Shown here: positions 30,841 through 39,954 of the stretch, one piece after another
How positions within the stretch are numbered: position 1 is the first letter of the stretch
Layout: every line of letters starts with the position of its first letter
NCBI GenBank assembly: GCA_963791235.1
Contig: CAWBRW010000008.1
Coordinates: 86,244 to 150,243, forward strand
Reading direction: 5' to 3'
From: JALORV01 sp963791235
GTDB taxonomy: Bacteria; Pseudomonadota; Gammaproteobacteria; Burkholderiales; Burkholderiaceae_F
DNA length: 64,000 bases
Made by a program: the position numbers and the translations under genes
Notes under the pieces: model-generated
What the model was told of the DNA's origin: nothing
The model's database searches: none
The model's input: only the letters and a program-made list of their open reading frames with translations

Positions 30841-32634
30841 ATGTCCGTCCATTACGCGATCCGCCCTGCACATCCTGCCGCGCACCTGTTCCACGTGGTG
30901 TGCCGCCTCGAGCGACCCGATCCCCAGGGGCAGCTCTTCATGTTGCCCGCCTGGATCCCGGGCAGCTACATGGTCCGTGAATTCGCACGGCACATCGTCC
31001 GCATCAGTGCCGTTGCGGGCAGCCGCAAGGTCGCGCTGACGAAGCTCGACAAACACACCTGGCGCGCCGCTCCAGTCAAGGGACCACTCGAAGTGGCCTG
31101 CGAGGTCTACGCCTGGGACCTGTCGGTGCGGGCCGCGCATCTTGATGAGGCTCACGGCTTCTTCAATGGCCCCAGCGTGTTCCTGCTGCCGATCGGCCAC
31201 GAGCATTCCCCCTGCAGCGTGGACATCCTGCCGCCAGCCGGTGAACGCTTTGCCGGCTGGAAGGTCGTGACGGGCCTGACGCCGGGGCGGTCGACGCGCC
31301 GCCATGGCTTTGGCACGTATCACGCCGACAACTACGACGAATTGATCGACTGTCCGGTCGAGATGGGCGAGTTCGAACTCGGTCGGTTCGACGTGCTCGG
31401 CGTGCCGCACGAGATTGCGGTCACGGGCCGCGTCGCACGACTCGACATGAAGCGCCTGAGCGCAGACCTGACGACTGTGTGCGAGCAGCAGATCCGGCTG
31501 TTCGAACCGCGCTCGAAGAGAGCTCCATTTACGCGCTACACCTTTCTGACGCTGGCAGTGGCCGATGGCTATGGCGGACTGGAACACCGCAATTCGACGG
31601 CGCTGATCTGCAAGCGTGACGACCTGCCCTTCACCGGCATGAAGGACACGACCGAGGGCTATCGCAATTTCCTCGGCTTGGTGAGCCATGAGTACTTCCA
31701 CAGCTGGAACGTGAAGCGCATCCGGCCGGCGGCCTTCGTGCCCTACGACCTGACTCAGGAAAACTACACGCGCCTGTTGTGGGCGTTCGAGGGCTTCACT
31801 TCGTACTACGACGACCTGATGCTGGTGCGTGCCGGGCTGCTGAGCCCGGCGCAGTACCTGGAAGGTGTGGCGAAGACGATGACGACAGTGATGCAACGCT
31901 CGAGCCGGCTCAAGCAGAGCGTGTCGGACAGTTCATTCGATGCGTGGATCAAGTACTACCGGCAGGATGAGAACGCGCCCAACAGCGTCGTCAGCTACTA
32001 CCAGAAGGGCGCTCTGATCGGGCTTGCGCTCGATCTCGCGATCCGCGCACAGACGCACGGCAGACGGTCGCTCGACGACGTGATGCGATTGCTGTGGAAA
32101 CGCTTCAAGGCCGACGGCGCCGATTACATCGGCGTGGGCGAAGACGAACTGGCGAGCGCCGCCGACGAGGCGACCGGGCTTGCACTCGGCCCTCTGATCG
32201 AGGCGTGGACGCAAGGCACGCGCGACCCGGACTTTGCGCGCCTGCTGCAACCGTTCGGCATCGAGTTCGCCGCGCGGCCGGCACTGGACTCGCCAGCGTT
32301 CGCGATGCTCGGTGTGAGGACCGTTGCGGGCTCGCCGGACTGTCGACTGTCACACGTCTTCGACGCCACGCCGGCCCAGTCGGCCGGACTGTCGGCCCAC
32401 GATGTGCTGATCGCGCTCGATGGGTTGCGCGTGACCGCCGCTAACCTGGACAAGCTGCTGGCGCGCTATGCGCCCGGCGAAAGCGTGGAAGTCACGGCGT
32501 TCCGGCGCGACGAACTGATGCGCTTTGACGTACGCCTGGCCGAGAAGCCGCCGACGCGCTGGACTCTGATCATTGATCCGAAGTCAGCGCCAGCCGCGAC
32601 GCGACTGCGCACCCAGTGGCTCGGTCATCGCTGA
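30841..32634 (+). CDS. M61-family metallopeptidase with PDZ domain
   Basis: The 597-residue protein has an N-terminal beta domain and then the thermolysin-like catalytic domain, with zinc motif HEYFH at residues 283-287 and the third ligand in WAFEGFTSYY (glutamate at about 317). A C-terminal PDZ domain (about residues 495-575) contains PAQSAGLSAHDVLIALDG. Family members are glycyl aminopeptidases. No signal peptide is seen. Its end overlaps the convergent ung gene by 10 bases. Confidence 0.93.
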   Translation: MSVHYAIRPAHPAAHLFHVVCRLERPDPQGQLFMLPAWIPGSYMVREFARHIVRISAVAGSRKVALTKLDKHTWRAAPVKGPLEVACEVYAWDLSVRAAHLDEAHGFFNGPSVFLLPIGHEHSPCSVDILPPAGERFAGWKVVTGLTPGRSTRRHGFGTYHADNYDELIDCPVEMGEFELGRFDVLGVPHEIAVTGRVARLDMKRLSADLTTVCEQQIRLFEPRSKRAPFTRYTFLTLAVADGYGGLEHRNSTALICKRDDLPFTGMKDTTEGYRNFLGLVSHEYFHSWNVKRIRPAAFVPYDLTQENYTRLLWAFEGFTSYYDDLMLVRAGLLSPAQYLEGVAKTMTTVMQRSSRLKQSVSDSSFDAWIKYYRQDENAPNSVVSYYQKGALIGLALDLAIRAQTHGRRSLDDVMRLLWKRFKADGADYIGVGEDELASAADEATGLALGPLIEAWTQGTRDPDFARLLQPFGIEFAARPALDSPAFAMLGVRTVAGSPDCRLSHVFDATPAQSAGLSAHDVLIALDGLRVTAANLDKLLARYAPGESVEVTAFRRDELMRFDVRLAEKPPTRWTLIIDPKSAPAATRLRTQWLGHR

Positions 32635-33329
32635 GCGATCCCGGGACCCGACCAATCGATCGTGCCGCGACAGCTTGCGGCGAGGAATGCGTTGGCCATT
32701 GAAAAGTGGCGGCAGCCGAGGAACGGCCGCGGTGGCCGCCGCGCAGACAACGGTGACGGATGGTTCGCAAGCAGCACAGCATGCGCGCGGCCGTAAGACC
32801 CGATTCGCGCCGCTTTTGCCTGCGCGTGCGTGCCCCATAACAGGAACACTTTGGGCGATGGATCGGCCGCGAGAACATCGACCACGCCGTCGGTAAGGTG
32901 CTCCCAGCCGCGACCCACATGACTGCCCGGCTGGCCCTCCTCGACGGTCAGCACCGCGTTCAGCAACAACACACCCTGCCGCGCCCAGTGTTCGAGGTTG
33001 CCGGTCGTAGGCGCGGCGCACCCGATATCGCTGCGTAACTCCAGAAAGATGTTGCGCAGGCTGGGTGGAGGACGGATGGCGTCCGGCACCGAAAAGGCCA
33101 GCCCATGCGCCTGCCCGGGTCCGTGATACGGATCCTGCCCGAGGATCACGACGCGCACGGATTCCGGCGCGGTCAGCCTCAGTGCGCGCAGCGGATCGGA
33201 CGGAAAGATCCGCGCGCCGGCAGCCACACGTTGCTCGAGAAACCGCTGCAGCGCCGTGCCTGGAACGCTCGCAAAGAAGCTATCGACCAGCACGCGCCAA
33301 CCCGGCGCCAGCGCCGAGGTGTCGATCAC
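32625..33329 (-). CDS. ung: Uracil-DNA glycosylase (family 1)
   Basis: 234 residues with the water-activating motif GQDPYHGPGQAHGLAFSV near residue 64, LLLNAVLTV near 123, and the leucine-loop motif HPSPLS near 189. It removes uracil from DNA as the first step of base excision repair. It starts inside the trpC stop (4-base overlap), so it appears to be the last gene of the trp transcript, an unusual partner for a repair gene. Confidence 0.96.
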   Translation of the reverse strand: MIDTSALAPGWRVLVDSFFASVPGTALQRFLEQRVAAGARIFPSDPLRALRLTAPESVRVVILGQDPYHGPGQAHGLAFSVPDAIRPPPSLRNIFLELRSDIGCAAPTTGNLEHWARQGVLLLNAVLTVEEGQPGSHVGRGWEHLTDGVVDVLAADPSPKVFLLWGTHAQAKAARIGSYGRAHAVLLANHPSPLSARRPPRPFLGCRHFSMANAFLAASCRGTIDWSGPGIAQR

Positions 33330-34114
33330 GCGAACAGCCGCGCCAGTTCCAAGCCGGGATCCGGCGCACGCATGAAGGCTTCCCCGACGAGGAAAGCGTT
33401 GACGCCAGCCGCCCGCATCCGCGTCACGTCGGCGGGAGCCAGGATCCCGCTTTCCGTAACCACGATGCGCTCCGACCCAATGCGCGGCAGCAGATCGAGC
33501 GTGGTCTCCAGGCGGGTCTCGAACGTGCGCAGGTTGCGGTTGTTGATTCCGATCAGCGGGGTCCTCAGTTCCAGCGCCAGCTCGAGTTCGGCGGCGTCGT
33601 GCACTTCGACCAGTACGGCCATGCCGAGGTCGTGCGCTGCCGCTTCGAGTGCACTCAGGCGCGAGCGATCCAGCGCCGCGACGATCAGCAGGATCGCATC
33701 AGCACCCCAGCTGCGTGCCTCGACGACCTGGTAATCGTCGATGATGAAATCCTTGCGCAGCACCGGCAAACCGCTCGCTGCACGCGCCTGCCGCAGGTAC
33801 TCCGGTGCGCCCTGGAAGTACTGCACATCGGTGAGTACGCTCAGGCACGCAGCACCATGCCGCGCGTAACTTGCACCGATGGCAGCCGGATCGAAGTCCT
33901 CGCGCAGCACGCCTTTGGACGGCGAGGCTTTCTTTACTTCAGCGATCACCGCGCTGCGGCGCGCCTGGACAGCTGCTCTCAGTGCCGCGGTGAAATCGCG
34001 CGGCGCGTCGGCGCCGCGAGCCTTCTCCAGCAGTGGTGCGAGCGGCACGCGCTCGCGTGCAAGCCGCACCTCGTCGCGCTTGGTTGCCAGGATTCGCTGC
34101 AGGATGTCGTCCAT
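33326..34114 (-). CDS. trpC: Indole-3-glycerol-phosphate synthase TrpC
   Basis: 262 residues of TIM-barrel type. The motifs are AEVKKASPSKG near residue 59 (catalytic lysine), LTDVQYFQG near 96, LRKDFIID near 120, NNRNLRTF near 190 and TESGI near 219. It converts carboxyphenylaminodeoxyribulose phosphate to indoleglycerol phosphate. It follows a GNAT gene after 9 bases and overlaps ung by 4 bases. Confidence 0.96.
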   Translation of the reverse strand: MDDILQRILATKRDEVRLARERVPLAPLLEKARGADAPRDFTAALRAAVQARRSAVIAEVKKASPSKGVLREDFDPAAIGASYARHGAACLSVLTDVQYFQGAPEYLRQARAASGLPVLRKDFIIDDYQVVEARSWGADAILLIVAALDRSRLSALEAAAHDLGMAVLVEVHDAAELELALELRTPLIGINNRNLRTFETRLETTLDLLPRIGSERIVVTESGILAPADVTRMRAAGVNAFLVGEAFMRAPDPGLELARLFA

Positions 34115-34123
34115 CGCTCGTTA

Positions 34124-34651
34124 CTACAAAGGTCGCGCGAACATCATTTCCCGCACGTGGAAGCCGACCGACTCGTAGAGTTGGCGGGCGGGTCGGTTCG
34201 GCGCGGCCATCTCCAGCCGCGCCTGCGTCGCACCGCGGCCGCGCCCCCAGTCCAGAGCCAGCCGCGTCAGGCGGCGTGCCAGACCGAGGCGACGTGCCGA
34301 CGGATCGATGAACAGCGAGTGCAGATAGATACGACGACGCACGTGGGCCATCCGATGCCGTGAAACGATCAGGTCGACACCGATCGCGCCCAGCAGCTCA
34401 TTGCCGCAAACCGCGACGAAGAGTCGCTTGCGCGGGCTGGCGATGGCACGCGCCCAGTACTGACGCGCCGCACGCGCATCGTGCCTCGGTGAAGCGATGT
34501 CTGGAATCAGGTGATGCTCGGCGACCGAGGCAGCGGCCCCGGCGCAGGCGACATGAAGCACATCGCGCCGTGTCCCCGCGCGCAGCACGATGCGCCGCGC
34601 TCGGGCCTGCATCACCCGGCACAGCGGACCTCGCACGCGAACGGGATTCAA
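34124..34651 (-). CDS. GNAT-family N-acetyltransferase inserted in the trp operon
   Basis: 175 residues with a GNAT fold: LFIDPSARRLGLARRL near residue 117 carries the acetyl-CoA pyrophosphate loop, and YESVGFH near residue 160 is the C-terminal motif. The frame opens with TTG at 34651, overlapping the trpD stop; the ATG at 34612 is an alternative start. The acceptor substrate is unknown. It lies between trpD and trpC, where most relatives have nothing. Confidence 0.85.
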   Translation of the reverse strand: MNPVRVRGPLCRVMQARARRIVLRAGTRRDVLHVACAGAAASVAEHHLIPDIASPRHDARAARQYWARAIASPRKRLFVAVCGNELLGAIGVDLIVSRHRMAHVRRRIYLHSLFIDPSARRLGLARRLTRLALDWGRGRGATQARLEMAAPNRPARQLYESVGFHVREMMFARPL

Positions 34652-35679
34652 GCAGCCAACCTCTGTGTCGTCGCGACGAACTCGTCGAGCTTGTGTCGCG
34701 CGGCACCGCTGGCGATCGCAGAGCGTGCCTGCGCGATGCCTTCGCCGATCGAATCGGCGACATTGGCGGCATACAGCGCCACTCCGGCGTTGAATATGAC
34801 GATCTCGCGCGGCGTCCCCGCGACGTTGTCGATCGCCTCCAGCAGCATCGCACGTGACTCGGCGGGACTGCTGACCTTGAGCGCGCGGTTGGACACCATC
34901 GCCAGACCGAAGTCCTCCGGATGGATCTCATACTCGCGCACCTCGCCGTCCTTGAGTTCGCCGACCAACGTCGCGGCGCCGAGCGACACCTCGTCCATGC
35001 CGTCCTTGCCATGCACAACGAGAACGTGGTTCGACCCCAGTTGCTGCAGCACGCGCACCTGGATGCCGACCAGGTCCGGATGAAACACGCCCATGACCTG
35101 GTTCGGCGCGCCGGCCGGATTGGTGAGCGGCCCGAGGATATTGAAGATCGTGCGCACGCCGAGTTCCTTGCGTACCGGCGCCGCGTGCTTCATAGCGGCA
35201 TGATGGCTCGGCGCGAACATGAAGCCGATGCCGGTCTCGGCAATGCACGTCGCCACCGCGGCGGGGTTCAGCGTGATGTTCGCGCCCAGCGCCTCCAGCA
35301 CATCGGCGCTGCCCGAACCGGACGAGACTCCGCGCCCGCCATGCTTGGCCACGCGCGCGCCGGCCGCCGCAGCGACAAACATCGCGGCCGTGGAAATGTT
35401 GAACGTGTGCGCCGCATCGCCGCCCGTACCGCAGAGATCGACCAGGTTGGAGCGGTCGGCCGGCTCCACCTTGCTCGAGAACTCACGCATGATCTGCGCC
35501 GCGGCCGCGATCTCGCCAATGGTCTCTTTCTTGACCCGCAGGCCCATCGTCAGCGCCGCGATCTGCACCGGGGTCAGTTCGCCGCTCATCAGCCGCCGCC
35601 ACAGCGACAGCATTTCATCCTGGAAGATTTCGCGGTGTTCGATGCACCGGACCAGAGCTTCGCTCGGCGTTATGGACAT
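34648..35679 (-). CDS. trpD: Anthranilate phosphoribosyltransferase TrpD
   Basis: 343 residues. The PRPP-binding motif DLCGTGGDAAHTFNIS is near residue 82, KHGGRGVSSGSGSADVLE near residue 112, and the GPLTNPAGA anthranilate-site segment near 185. It transfers phosphoribose to anthranilate. It follows trpG after 26 bases and overlaps the GNAT gene. Confidence 0.97.
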   Translation of the reverse strand: MSITPSEALVRCIEHREIFQDEMLSLWRRLMSGELTPVQIAALTMGLRVKKETIGEIAAAAQIMREFSSKVEPADRSNLVDLCGTGGDAAHTFNISTAAMFVAAAAGARVAKHGGRGVSSGSGSADVLEALGANITLNPAAVATCIAETGIGFMFAPSHHAAMKHAAPVRKELGVRTIFNILGPLTNPAGAPNQVMGVFHPDLVGIQVRVLQQLGSNHVLVVHGKDGMDEVSLGAATLVGELKDGEVREYEIHPEDFGLAMVSNRALKVSSPAESRAMLLEAIDNVAGTPREIVIFNAGVALYAANVADSIGEGIAQARSAIASGAARHKLDEFVATTQRLAA

Positions 35680-35705
35680 GTGCTCTCCTTGCGCAACGGC
35701 ACTCG

Positions 35706-36276
<571 letters not shown>

Positions 36277-36283
36277 GACCGCC

Positions 36284-37771
36284 TCACTCGGAATCAAAAC
36301 CGTCTTCGACCTGCTCGGCGGCGCGCAGCACCGCGCGCGCCTTGACCTCGGTCTCTTTCCACTCGCTCTCCGGTATCGAGTCCGCGACGATGCCGGCGGC
36401 CGCCTGGGCGTAAAGCACGTTGCCCTTGATGATGCCGGTGCGGATCGCGATGGCGAGGTCCATATCTCCGGCGAAGGAGAGATAACCCGCCGCCCCGCCG
36501 TAAATGCCGCGCTTGACGGGCTCGAGCTCGTCGATGATCTCCATCGCCCGGACCTTGGGCGCGCCCGACAGCGTGCCGGCCGGAAAGGTCGCGCGCAGCA
36601 CATCGAGGTTGGTCATGCCGGGTTTCAGCACACCCTCGACGTGACTCACGAGGTGCTGTACATGCGAATACTTCTCGATGACGTACTGCTCGGTCACCTT
36701 GACGCTGCCGATTTCGGCAATGCGGCCGATATCGTTGCGCGCAAGGTCGATCAGCATCAGGTGCTCGGCGCGCTCCTTCGGGTCGGCAGCCAGTTCGGCC
36801 GCGAGGATCGCGTCCTGCTCCGGTGTGTTGCCACGCGGCCGCGTTCCGGCGATCGGACGGATCGCCACCATGCGCTTGCCCTCCCGGTCCTCGCTGCGCA
36901 CCAGGATCTCCGGCGACGCGCCCACGACGTGGAAATCACCAAAGTTGTAGAAGTACATGTAGGGCGACGGATTCAGCGTGCGCAGCGCGCGATACAGCGA
37001 CAGCGGCGCGTCGGCGTAGGGTTTGCGGATTCTTTGGCCGATCTGCACCTGCATGACGTCGCCGGCGGCGATGTACTCCTTGGCGCGCGCAACGGCCCCA
37101 AGGTAATCGGCCTTGGCAAACTCGCGGTATTCCTCGCGGCGCACGCTGGCCCGCGCATGCGGTGGTTCGATCGGCCGTGCCAGCCGGGTCTTGAGTTCGC
37201 GCAGCCGCTGGCGCCCCCGGGCGTAAGCCTCGGGCTGGCGCGGGTCCACGTAGACGATGAGGTAGATGCGTCCGGCGAGGTTGTCGATGACCGCGACCTC
37301 CTCGGCCAGCAGCAGCAGGATGTCGGGGACACCGAGATCATCGGGTTTGGTCCGCGCCAGTTTCTTCTCTATGACGCGTACGGTGTCGTAGCCGAAGTAG
37401 CCAGCCAGCCCGCCGGCGAATCGCGGCAGGCCGGGACGCAGCGCGACCTTGAACTGGTCAAAGTAGTGGCCAATGACCGCAAGCGGGTCGCCCTCGATCG
37501 ATTCCTTGACCTGCCCGTCCTCGAGCATTTCGGTGACGCTGCCGTCGTTGCGGATGAAAGAGCGCAACGCGCGCCGCGCCGCCAGTCCGATGAACGAATA
37601 ACGACCGAACCGCTCCCCGCCCACGACCGATTCGAGCAGGAAGGTGTTTGGCTCGTTGGCCAGCTTGAGATACAGCGAAAGCGGCGTTTCGAGGTCGGCA
37701 AAGCTCTCGGCAATCAGCGGGATGCGGTTGTAGCCCTGCGCCGCGAGGGCCTTGAATTCGAGTTCAGTCAC
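36284..37771 (-). CDS. trpE: Anthranilate synthase component I TrpE
   Basis: 495 residues from a GTG at 37771 with AGGTGA upstream. The N-terminal regulatory domain carries LLESVVGGERFGRYSF near residue 45. The chorismate-binding domain has RPIAGTRPRG, DLARNDIGRI, and FPAGTLSGAPKVRAMEII near residue 395. It makes anthranilate from chorismate with TrpG. An in-frame ATG upstream is not available. The 84 bases between the trpL stop and this start hold a strong hairpin. Confidence 0.96.
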   Translation of the reverse strand: MTELEFKALAAQGYNRIPLIAESFADLETPLSLYLKLANEPNTFLLESVVGGERFGRYSFIGLAARRALRSFIRNDGSVTEMLEDGQVKESIEGDPLAVIGHYFDQFKVALRPGLPRFAGGLAGYFGYDTVRVIEKKLARTKPDDLGVPDILLLLAEEVAVIDNLAGRIYLIVYVDPRQPEAYARGRQRLRELKTRLARPIEPPHARASVRREEYREFAKADYLGAVARAKEYIAAGDVMQVQIGQRIRKPYADAPLSLYRALRTLNPSPYMYFYNFGDFHVVGASPEILVRSEDREGKRMVAIRPIAGTRPRGNTPEQDAILAAELAADPKERAEHLMLIDLARNDIGRIAEIGSVKVTEQYVIEKYSHVQHLVSHVEGVLKPGMTNLDVLRATFPAGTLSGAPKVRAMEIIDELEPVKRGIYGGAAGYLSFAGDMDLAIAIRTGIIKGNVLYAQAAAGIVADSIPESEWKETEVKARAVLRAAEQVEDGFDSE

Positions 37772-37789
37772 ATGTCACCTGCACGGGTC

Positions 37790-37808
37790 GCGCGGATCGG
37801 ATCCGCGC
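37790..37808 (-). promoter_or_regulatory. Hairpin in the trpL-trpE leader (candidate attenuator or RBS-blocking stem)
   Basis: On the minus strand GCGCGGATC and GATCCGCGC form a perfect inverted repeat (7 bp stem with a 5-base loop in practice), ending about 18 bases before the trpE GTG. Upstream, GATCCTGCG can pair with the 5' arm (one bulge), giving a mutually exclusive structure as in attenuators. There is no uridine run, so it may act with Rho or on translation. Confidence 0.55.
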
Positions 37809-37854
37809 CTGGAAGTACACCAACGGAGTGCCGCAGGATCGCGGCGGTCTGCGC

Positions 37855-37956
37855 CTAGGGGCGCCAGGACCAGACTCCCTGGGCGTGCCAGAACCGGCAC
37901 CAGGCCTTGCGCCATGCCCCGAGGGAAAGTGAATCGTGGTGGTTGCAGTGAGTCAT
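37855..37956 (-). CDS. trpL: Tryptophan operon leader peptide TrpL
   Basis: A 33-codon frame starting at the ATG at 37956 and stopping at TAG encodes five tryptophans, at residues 15, 19, 23, 29 and 31. That is far above chance and exactly what a tryptophan-sensing leader peptide needs. Its ATG overlaps the gph stop (ATGA), so its translation is probably coupled to gph. It ends 84 bases before trpE. No strong Shine-Dalgarno sequence precedes it, which again suggests coupling. Confidence 0.85.
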   Translation of the reverse strand: MTHCNHHDSLSLGAWRKAWCRFWHAQGVWSWRP

Positions 37957-38654
37957 TGAACCGTGTCTCGCACACCGAGCGGCGTGATCAACCGAGCCGC
38001 GTCGGCAAGCGTTTCGACTATAGCATCGGCGGGCAGCGCGGCCACAGGCTGGCCCTCGTTGTAGCCGCCCTCGACCAGGATCGCGCGGCAGCCTGCCGCC
38101 CGGGCGGAGAGCAGATCATTTTCGGAGTCACCAATCATGATGGCGTCGGCGACTGCGACATTCAGCCGGGCACATGCAGCGAGGACCGGAGCCGCATGCG
38201 GCTTCTTTTCCGTGGTGTCATCCCCGGAAATGACCGCATCGAAGAGACCCAGCAGTTCGACGCGTTCGAGCAGGTCGAGCGTGAACTCGCGCGGTTTATT
38301 GGTGACACAAGCGAGTTTCAGCCCGCCCGCCTGGAACGCGGCCAGCGCGGCGGGCACGCCGGGAAAGACCAGGGCCGCGTGGCCGTTGAGGCGGCGATAG
38401 TGCCGGTAGAACGCTTCCTTGCCGCGCGCAAACAGCGCTGCTTCAGCACGGCCGTCGAGTCCCCCGGCCAAGGCACGGTGCACGAGGATGTCGGCACCCT
38501 TGCCGATGTAGGCGGCCACCGTGGACACCGACAGCGCCGCCCGCCCCAATTCTTCGAGCATCGCATTGACGGCGGCGGCAAGATCCGGAACGGTATCGAG
38601 CAGCGTGCCGTCGAGGTCGATCAGCACCGCGCGGGCCGGCCACACGGTGGTCAT
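37953..38654 (-). CDS. gph: Phosphoglycolate phosphatase
   Basis: The 233-residue HAD hydrolase has motif I VLIDLDGTLLDTVPDL (nucleophile aspartate at about residue 13), motif II VTNKP near 117, and motif IV GDSENDLLSARAAGC near 173. It dephosphorylates 2-phosphoglycolate. It overlaps rpe by 4 bases upstream and the trpL start by 4 bases downstream. Confidence 0.95.
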   Translation of the reverse strand: MTTVWPARAVLIDLDGTLLDTVPDLAAAVNAMLEELGRAALSVSTVAAYIGKGADILVHRALAGGLDGRAEAALFARGKEAFYRHYRRLNGHAALVFPGVPAALAAFQAGGLKLACVTNKPREFTLDLLERVELLGLFDAVISGDDTTEKKPHAAPVLAACARLNVAVADAIMIGDSENDLLSARAAGCRAILVEGGYNEGQPVAALPADAIVETLADAARLITPLGVRDTVQ

Positions 38655-39355
38655 GACGCCCGCGCGACGGCTGCCAGTTCCTCACGCAGGCGCGACAGGA
38701 TCCCGCGATAGCCGCCGTCGGCGTCGCGTGCGCCGAACACGGCGCTGCCGGCAACGAACGTATCGGCGCCAGCTTCGGCGATCATGCGGATGTTGTCCGC
38801 CTTGACCCCGCCGTCGACCTCCACATGGATCGTGCGGCCGGTCTCACTGTGGTGCGCGTCCACGCGCGCCCGCACGGCACGCAGCTTGTTCAGCGTCTCC
38901 GGGATGAACTTCTGGCCGCCGAAGCCCGGATTCACCGACATCAGCAGCACGACGTCGATCTTGTCCATCACGTGATCCATCCAGCCAAGCGGGGTCGCCG
39001 GATTGAATACCAGGCCAGCCTTGCAGCCTGAATCGCGGATCAGTGCCAGCGTGCGGTCGACGTGGTCCGAGGCCTCCGGATGGAACGTGATCACATCGGC
39101 ACCCGCCTTGGCAAAGTCCGGGATGATGCGATCGACCGGCTTCACCATAAGATGCACGTCGATCGGCACTTCGATGTGCGGGCGGATCGCTTCGCACACC
39201 AATGGGCCGATCGTGAGGTTCGGCACGTAGTGGTTGTCCATCACATCGAAGTGGATCCAGTCGGCGCCGGCAGCGACCACGGCGCGGACTTCCTCGCCCA
39301 GTCGTGCAAAATCGGCCGATAGGATGCTGGGAGCGATACGGTAGCTGGTGTTCAT
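38651..39355 (-). CDS. rpe: Ribulose-phosphate 3-epimerase
   Basis: The 234-residue TIM barrel has IAPSILSADFARL at residues 7-19, HFDVMDNHYVPNLTIGP near residue 35, HLMVKPVDR near residue 68, VLLMSVNPGFGGQKF near 135 and a VDGG motif near 180. It interconverts ribulose-5-phosphate and xylulose-5-phosphate. It is the first gene of the rpe-gph-trp set. A possible -10 TAGAAT at 39402-39407 lies upstream, but I found no good -35. Confidence 0.96.
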   Translation of the reverse strand: MNTSYRIAPSILSADFARLGEEVRAVVAAGADWIHFDVMDNHYVPNLTIGPLVCEAIRPHIEVPIDVHLMVKPVDRIIPDFAKAGADVITFHPEASDHVDRTLALIRDSGCKAGLVFNPATPLGWMDHVMDKIDVVLLMSVNPGFGGQKFIPETLNKLRAVRARVDAHHSETGRTIHVEVDGGVKADNIRMIAEAGADTFVAGSAVFGARDADGGYRGILSRLREELAAVARAS

Positions 39356-39466
39356 CGATGCCCCGTCGGGTCGGTAGCTGGAAACTTAGCGGCTCGCGAC
39401 TATTCTAAGGGTCGTTCCGATCACGATCGGCCTTTCAACCGACCCTCAGGCGTGTGCCGGGATCCC

Positions 39467-39841
39467 ATGGCCATCTACGAGTTTTCCGTCAGTGTTCGAC
39501 CGCAATACCTCGAAGCGCATTCGAAGCCGGATGAACAACACTTCGTGTTCGCCTACACGGTGACGATCCGCAACACCGGAGAGCGCACTGCGAAGCTGAT
39601 CTCGCGTCACTGGATCATCACCGACGGCAACAACCAGGTCGAGGAGGTGCGCGGCGACGGGGTGGTCGGCGAGCAACCGGTGCTCAAGCCGGGCGATTCG
39701 TTCGAGTACACGAGCGGCTGCCCCCTGCCGACGCCGGTGGGCTCGATGCGCGGCTCGTATCATTGCGTGGCCGATGACGGCACGACATTCGAGGCGACGA
39801 TTCCCGAGTTCGTGCTGTCGATGCCGCGAGCCCTGCACTGA
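39467..39841 (+). CDS. apaG: ApaG protein
   Basis: 124 residues from the ATG at 39467. The FAYTVTIRNTGERTAKLISR segment near residue 26 and HWIITDGNNQVEEVRGDGVV near residue 47 are highly conserved in ApaG (DUF525), a small beta-sandwich protein linked to Co2+ resistance and magnesium efflux. It is divergent from rpe across 111 bases. Confidence 0.95.
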   Translation: MAIYEFSVSVRPQYLEAHSKPDEQHFVFAYTVTIRNTGERTAKLISRHWIITDGNNQVEEVRGDGVVGEQPVLKPGDSFEYTSGCPLPTPVGSMRGSYHCVADDGTTFEATIPEFVLSMPRALH

Positions 39842-39846
39842 ACTGA

Positions 39847-39954
39847 TCAGCGCCCCGGGGGCCGCTTGCGCCGCGGCTTGTGGAACATCGTCCACCAGAC
39901 AATGAAGAGCAGCGCCCCGAGAGCGAGCGCCGCTTCAAGCAGAATCAGCCACAT
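39847..39954 (-). CDS. 35-residue single-pass membrane protein
   Basis: The frame gives a short hydrophobic helix (residues 2-22, with LLFIVWWTMF at its end) and then a basic tail (HKPRRKRPPGR). The ATG at 39954 has a GAGG site seven bases upstream on the minus strand. The layout of helix plus positive tail suggests a real small inner-membrane protein with its C-terminus inside. Its start codon shares the CATG tetramer with the mltA start on the other strand. The function is unknown. Confidence 0.6.
   Translation of the reverse strand: MWLILLEAALALGALLFIVWWTMFHKPRRKRPPGR

Noticed and set aside
37775..37975. 66-residue minus-strand frame between gph and trpE
   Set aside because: It has few tryptophans and no start signal. 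The overlapping frame with five tryptophans fits a trp leader much better.
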